64,000 nt of DNA, taken from Enterococcus lactis (GTDB taxonomy: Bacteria; Bacillota; Bacilli; Lactobacillales; Enterococcaceae). The notes below the pieces were generated by a model, which saw only the letters and a program-made list of their open reading frames with translations, made no database searches and was not told where the DNA came from. The stretch is taken from NCBI RefSeq assembly GCF_015751045.1, contig NZ_BNJW01000004.1, positions 62,001-126,000 on the forward strand. The letters run 5' to 3'. This document shows positions 60,464 to 64,000 of the stretch, one piece after another; the first letter of the stretch is position 1; each line of letters opens with the position of its first letter. A program made the translations under genes and the position numbers.

Positions 60464-61540
60464 ATGAAATATAAATACCTATTTCTTAGCTTGGGGTTCC
60501 TTTTATTGTTAGGGATATCGGGATGTACTGATGCAAGAAAAGAACTGACAGGTGATTATGATTATTATCTCTATTTTTCGAATACAATGGACAAGTTTGT
60601 AACATCTGGCAGATTTGTTGGTATCGGAAAGAAGGATCAAGTGATTTTAAAAACAGAAGGACTGGAACTAGGCACTTTCGTACAACATGATCAAAAAGTC
60701 TTTTTATCTGATCGAACGCATGACTTTGTTTATACACCTCATTCAGGAAAAATCGAAAAGGAAAAGCGCCAAACAAAAGAGCATACAGGAATAGACAGCG
60801 TCATATTGGACGGGAAGCTGGTTACTTTGTTCAATCATGGCTATCCAGATACCGATGACATCCTTTATCAAAACAATCTTTATTTTAATAATGACTATAC
60901 GATTATCAACGGGCATATTTTTTCGACTGGAAACGATGAGCAGTCTCTCTATATTTTACGTGACGAAGAAATAGGAAAATTATTTGTTGATAGACTCTAT
61001 CTTTCTGAAGATACGCTTATCAGTGAGAACCTTGGTTCGTTCCCCAATATAGAAGGGAGTGAATATCTGATAGGTTATCGGCTAAATGTTCATGAAAACC
61101 ACTTATACGGAGTGGCTTTTGATTTTGCTAATAATCGGCGAGCTGGATTATTTAGCTATTCGCTGAAAGATTCATCGTATACATTTAAAGAAACAGACCG
61201 AGAAATAATACTGGAAGATATAGGATTCAGTTTTTCAAAAGGAAGTTTTATTTATAAAGATCAGCTTGTTTACTTTTCAAGTAACGGCACGATCTACTTT
61301 ATTGATCTTGAGACTGCAGAAACTACTAAAAAACTCCCGACAAACATGGATCTTAGTGGGGTATTTATTGTCTCCGTGATTGATGATGAACACGTAGCGA
61401 TTGCTACCCATGATCATGATAATAATCTAATCATCTGGGAACTCGACCTAAGTAGCTTGTCTCTTACGGAAAAGCGACGTGTAGAACCTTCACTATGGAG
61501 AAAGCAAGAATATCTGTACGACTTTCAAGTAAAGCGATGA
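60464..61540 (+). CDS. Lipoprotein of unknown function, possibly beta-propeller
   Basis: A 358-residue protein with a signal peptide and lipobox GISGC (cysteine 21). The mature part is rich in alternating beta strands with repeated patterns (DQKVFLSDRTHDFVY, NHLYGVAFDF, GTIYFIDLETAET), which suggests a propeller-like fold; this is an inference. AAGGAG precedes the ATG. It is divergent from the two HTH genes, which could regulate it. Confidence 0.65.
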   Translation: MKYKYLFLSLGFLLLLGISGCTDARKELTGDYDYYLYFSNTMDKFVTSGRFVGIGKKDQVILKTEGLELGTFVQHDQKVFLSDRTHDFVYTPHSGKIEKEKRQTKEHTGIDSVILDGKLVTLFNHGYPDTDDILYQNNLYFNNDYTIINGHIFSTGNDEQSLYILRDEEIGKLFVDRLYLSEDTLISENLGSFPNIEGSEYLIGYRLNVHENHLYGVAFDFANNRRAGLFSYSLKDSSYTFKETDREIILEDIGFSFSKGSFIYKDQLVYFSSNGTIYFIDLETAETTKKLPTNMDLSGVFIVSVIDDEHVAIATHDHDNNLIIWELDLSSLSLTEKRRVEPSLWRKQEYLYDFQVKR

Positions 61541-61638
61541 TTATCTCAAAAAAGTTTGCCCAGCCGCCAACATAAACAAAAATTGATGATAAAATAAATA
61601 TAAAAATTTTTTTGCGAAAAAGATTGGTGGGCGTTGGA

Positions 61639-62115
61639 ATGGAAACAAATGATTTGCGTATGGTAGAAGAGAATTTTCAATTTGATATACGGGCATCTGG
61701 AATTTTATGGAATGAGGAAACAGATGCTATTCTTTTGAGCAGGGAAAACAATGAACAGGGCATCCAAGTATTGCCTGGCGGAGCGGTCAAACGTTTTGAG
61801 ACAAGTCAACAAGCCGTTGTTCGCGAGATGCTAGAGGAAACTGGTTATGAAACAAAAATCGTCCGTTTGCTTGCCCTTATTGAAAGTACCTTTTCAATTG
61901 AAGAAAACACAGATAAAACCTATCAGCAAATCAATTTCGTCTATCTTTTGAAACGTGTAGCTCACTCGGATAGACATAAAATCGTTGCATCAGAAGAAAA
62001 AGTGCGTCCAGTTTGGAAACACAGACAAGAGGTAAAAAACGTGAAACCAAATATATTAAACGAAATCATTGCGGAATTTCCTACTTCTGTCCGCTTTGAA
62101 GTATCATTCGATTAA
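61639..62115 (+). CDS. Nudix hydrolase
   Basis: A 158-residue hydrolase with a complete Nudix box GX5EX7REUXEEXGU at residues 48-70 (GAVKRFE to REMLEETGY). Family members split nucleoside diphosphate-linked compounds; the substrate cannot be read from sequence. I chose the ATG at 61639; an alternative TTG lies 27 bp upstream, but GGTGGG before the ATG is the better site. The lipoprotein gene ends about 100 bp upstream. Confidence 0.85.
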   Translation: METNDLRMVEENFQFDIRASGILWNEETDAILLSRENNEQGIQVLPGGAVKRFETSQQAVVREMLEETGYETKIVRLLALIESTFSIEENTDKTYQQINFVYLLKRVAHSDRHKIVASEEKVRPVWKHRQEVKNVKPNILNEIIAEFPTSVRFEVSFD

Positions 62116-62117
62116 TT

Positions 62118-62158
62118 GAGGTTGTGAAAAAGCCGCTCAGTTTTGAGTATTAAGAAAA
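62118..62158 (+). repeat. Partial copy of the stem-loop repeat's outer segment
   Basis: GAGGTTGTGAAAAAGCCGCT and TTTTGAGTATTA match the start of repeat unit B on the minus strand (about 10685-10725: GAGGTTGTGAAA, then GCGTTTTGA and GAGTATTAG). As with truA, it starts just after the stop codon of the upstream gene in the sense direction. Confidence 0.5.
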
Positions 62159-62192
62159 AGGTTGTGAAAATGACTTTTTCACAACCTTTTTT
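62159..62192 (+). terminator. Terminator after the Nudix gene
   Basis: AGGTTGTGAAAA and TTTTTCACAACCT form a hairpin followed by a T run. Its arm again carries GGTTGTGAAAA, the same heptamer as the repeat segment just before it. Confidence 0.85.
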
Positions 62193-62217
62193 AGCACATA
62201 TACTTCTATTTGTCCTT

Positions 62218-63243
62218 CTATTCTAATTTCTTTCGAACGACATTTAAATAATGTTGCAGCCCGACATTCATTACCCACGCAACACCTAAACCGATGAAAC
62301 TTCCTATGATGATTCCTAAAAAACGAAATTCGATCAAAGACATCAGATAGGCCTCTCGAATAAGTGTAGATAGCATCAACGCCATGGGATTAAGAAAAAT
62401 ATTAGCAACTGCGTAATTTCTAGCAACTAGAAATTGTGCGATTCCGTAAAGAAACGTAATCAGAAAAATCGTCTGCAGTTGCGTGAACGGCACAAATGAC
62501 AAGACTGCTGACACACATAACCCACCCATCGATCCAATCAGATATTGGACTTGTCAATGCTTCGTCGCATCCAAATTTTCCGCCAGCAAAATCGATGCAC
62601 ATGACAAGGTCAACCAATAAGGATTATGCAGATTCAAGCCATGACTGACATAAACGGACAGAAACAAGGCGGCACTGTAGAAAACAGAATCAATGATCAC
62701 CAAAGGCTCTTCATGAAACCTTTCTTTTAGAGTCGCTTTTTCAATTGTCTGCTCAGGTCGTGAATCCAGTAATTTTGTAATCACTGCCGCAATCAGGGCA
62801 AAAACGACACCCATAAAAAAATAAAGCGAGACGATCGGTAATTGAGCGATTGGCAGCTGCATACTCGTTCCCATGGCAGAAAGCATCGCAAAAAACAAGC
62901 CACCTGGTTTAGAGATATGGAATAATCGCAACACGAATCTGCTGGAAAAAGCAACCAAAGCTACAGCAAATGGTTCAAGCCATAAAACATAAGTTGACAA
63001 AATCCCTAGAACGAAAGCAAACAAAAGTCCACAACCGATCAAAAACATACGTTTCAGCAAAGATTTCATCGGTATGTTTTGATAATAGAAAAAAGTAAAG
63101 ATCCCTAATGATGAAAAACTTGAAATCAAAAAGTCATGATTTATGTAACCTAACCATAATACGATAAAGATAAGTAGCATCAGGTTCATGATACGAAAAG
63201 GATTATCTTGTATTTTATTGAAACGAAAATAAGTCTTGAACAA
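62218..63243 (-). pseudogene. FUSC/aromatic-acid-exporter-like membrane protein interrupted by an in-frame TGA
   Basis: Reading through one TGA at 62554-62556 gives a continuous protein of about 340 residues with two sets of membrane helices (MNLMLLIFIVLWLGYINHDF first, SMGGLCVSAVLSF in the second). A CGA Arg codon changed by one base would give this TGA (KH-stop-QVQYLIG). I chose the TTG start at 63243 because AAGGAGGG lies 5 nt upstream; the frame upstream of it is not coding. The first half alone (229 residues) could still be made but would lack the last helices. Confidence 0.75.
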
Positions 63244-63420
63244 TCTATCCCTCCTTCCTAGTGATTTGAAAAGAAGCTGAATCAAAATGAAATACCAATC
63301 CCGTTTGTCAGCATTACCTAGTATAACAATTATTTCTTGATTTTTCATAAAATTAGTATCAAGAAGAAAAAGGCTTGGAAAAGTCAAAACAAAGAACGAA
63401 CATTCGAGTCGTATTAACAA

Positions 63421-63473
63421 AAAAAGATAAGGTAGCAAGTTTTCTAAGCAACTCGCTACCTTATCTTTTTTTA
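63421..63473. terminator. Terminator between the HIT and FUSC-like genes
   Basis: AAAAGATAAGGTAGC and GCTACCTTATCTTTT form a 15-bp stem around an 18-base loop with T runs on both sides. It likely ends the HIT transcript on the minus strand. Confidence 0.85.
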
Positions 63474-63518
63474 TTAAAAACCGAATGAATCGTATCTAAG
63501 AGCGTACATTCTTCTCTT

Positions 63519-63960
63519 TTATGCACTGGATTTTTCTCCTGTCCTTTGTCTCATATCAAGAAGCTGGTGCATAGTCTCTAAATCATTCATCGCGCCGGTA
63601 AATAAGGGCCAAGCATCCACCCCATCTTGTTTTTTTCTAGGAATAATATGGAAATGAAGGTGAGAGACATGTTCTTCTACTGTCTCATCTTCTGCTTTGA
63701 TCAAATTGACGCCATCAAAACCGCAATTTTCGACACAATGAAGAGAAACCGCTCGAATGACGTTCATCAATTCGATAAATAGTTCTTGCTCGCAATCTAT
63801 TAAATTGACCCGATGTTTTTTTGACTAGAGCGATCATATGACCATCGACATCTCCTGCGTTATCTAAAAATACAAGAATATTTTCACTCTCAACTATTTT
63901 TCTTCGGTGCAATCTTCCATTCACTATTTTACAAAATAAACAATCCTCCAATTCATCCAC
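63519..63960 (-). pseudogene. HIT-family hydrolase gene with a one-base frameshift
   Basis: The first frame (from a GTG at 63960) gives CLFCKIVNG and VFLDNAGDVDGHMIALVKK. After a run of seven A (63816-63822 on the plus strand as T) the rest continues in another frame: HRVNLIDCEQELFIELMNV through the histidine triad HVSHLHFHIIPR. With six A the protein would be continuous and of normal HIT length (about 146 residues). The catalytic triad is therefore cut off from the start codon unless slippage restores the frame. Confidence 0.8.
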
Positions 63961-64000
63961 CCCTTTGTGGACTAAGAAGGGGTAAGACTCCTCTGTCTTC

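Overview
The window reads as a chromosome segment of a low-GC Firmicute, most likely Enterococcus and probably the E. faecium group. This species call is an inference from protein similarity, gene order and codon use; no rRNA gene is present to settle it. Most genes from 1 to 33.5 kb lie on the minus strand.

Region by region. 1-7.0 kb: start of an oligopeptide ABC transporter operon (oppD, oppF), then a lipid and housekeeping set (acpP, plsX, recG, fakA-like kinase, Asp23/YloU protein). 7.2-10.4 kb: rpmB and a large YfhO-family membrane protein on the plus strand. 10.47-10.85 kb: three tandem stem-loop repeats. 10.8-14.3 kb: truA and the energising module of ECF vitamin transporters (ecfT, ecfA2, ecfA1). 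14.5-28.8 kb: the S10-spc-alpha ribosomal protein superoperon, including rpmJ and rpmD, with secY, adk, infA and rpoA. 29-33.7 kb: tuf, fusA, rpsG, rpsL. 33.9-37.5 kb, plus strand: rpiA, a serine recombinase homologue that has lost its catalytic serine, gpmA and a secreted carbohydrate-binding-like protein. 37.9-49.4 kb: a complete nucleoside uptake and salvage operon (pdp, deoC, cdd, bmpA, two-domain ATPase, two permeases, deoB, punA, deoD) behind a LacI-type regulator, with a 22-bp palindromic operator at the operon promoter. 49.7-53.0 kb: a methyltransferase, coaA and guaA.

53.0-59.24 kb is a genomic island at the 3' end of guaA, bounded by a 12-bp direct repeat that carries the guaA stop codon on the left. 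It holds a broken tyrosine integrase, an ImmA/IrrE-type metalloprotease remnant, an Mrr-like nuclease gene with an early in-frame stop, and a complete FMN-riboswitch-controlled riboflavin operon (ribD-ribE-ribBA-ribH). The mobility genes look decayed while the vitamin operon looks intact, so the island appears to have been kept for riboflavin synthesis. The terminator just past the right repeat is probably the original guaA terminator, now displaced by an element-borne one.

59.3-64 kb: a 38-residue basic peptide gene, two sister HTH proteins, a lipoprotein, a Nudix hydrolase, and two genes broken by single changes (a FUSC-like membrane protein with an in-frame TGA, and a HIT-family gene with a one-base shift in a 7-A run).
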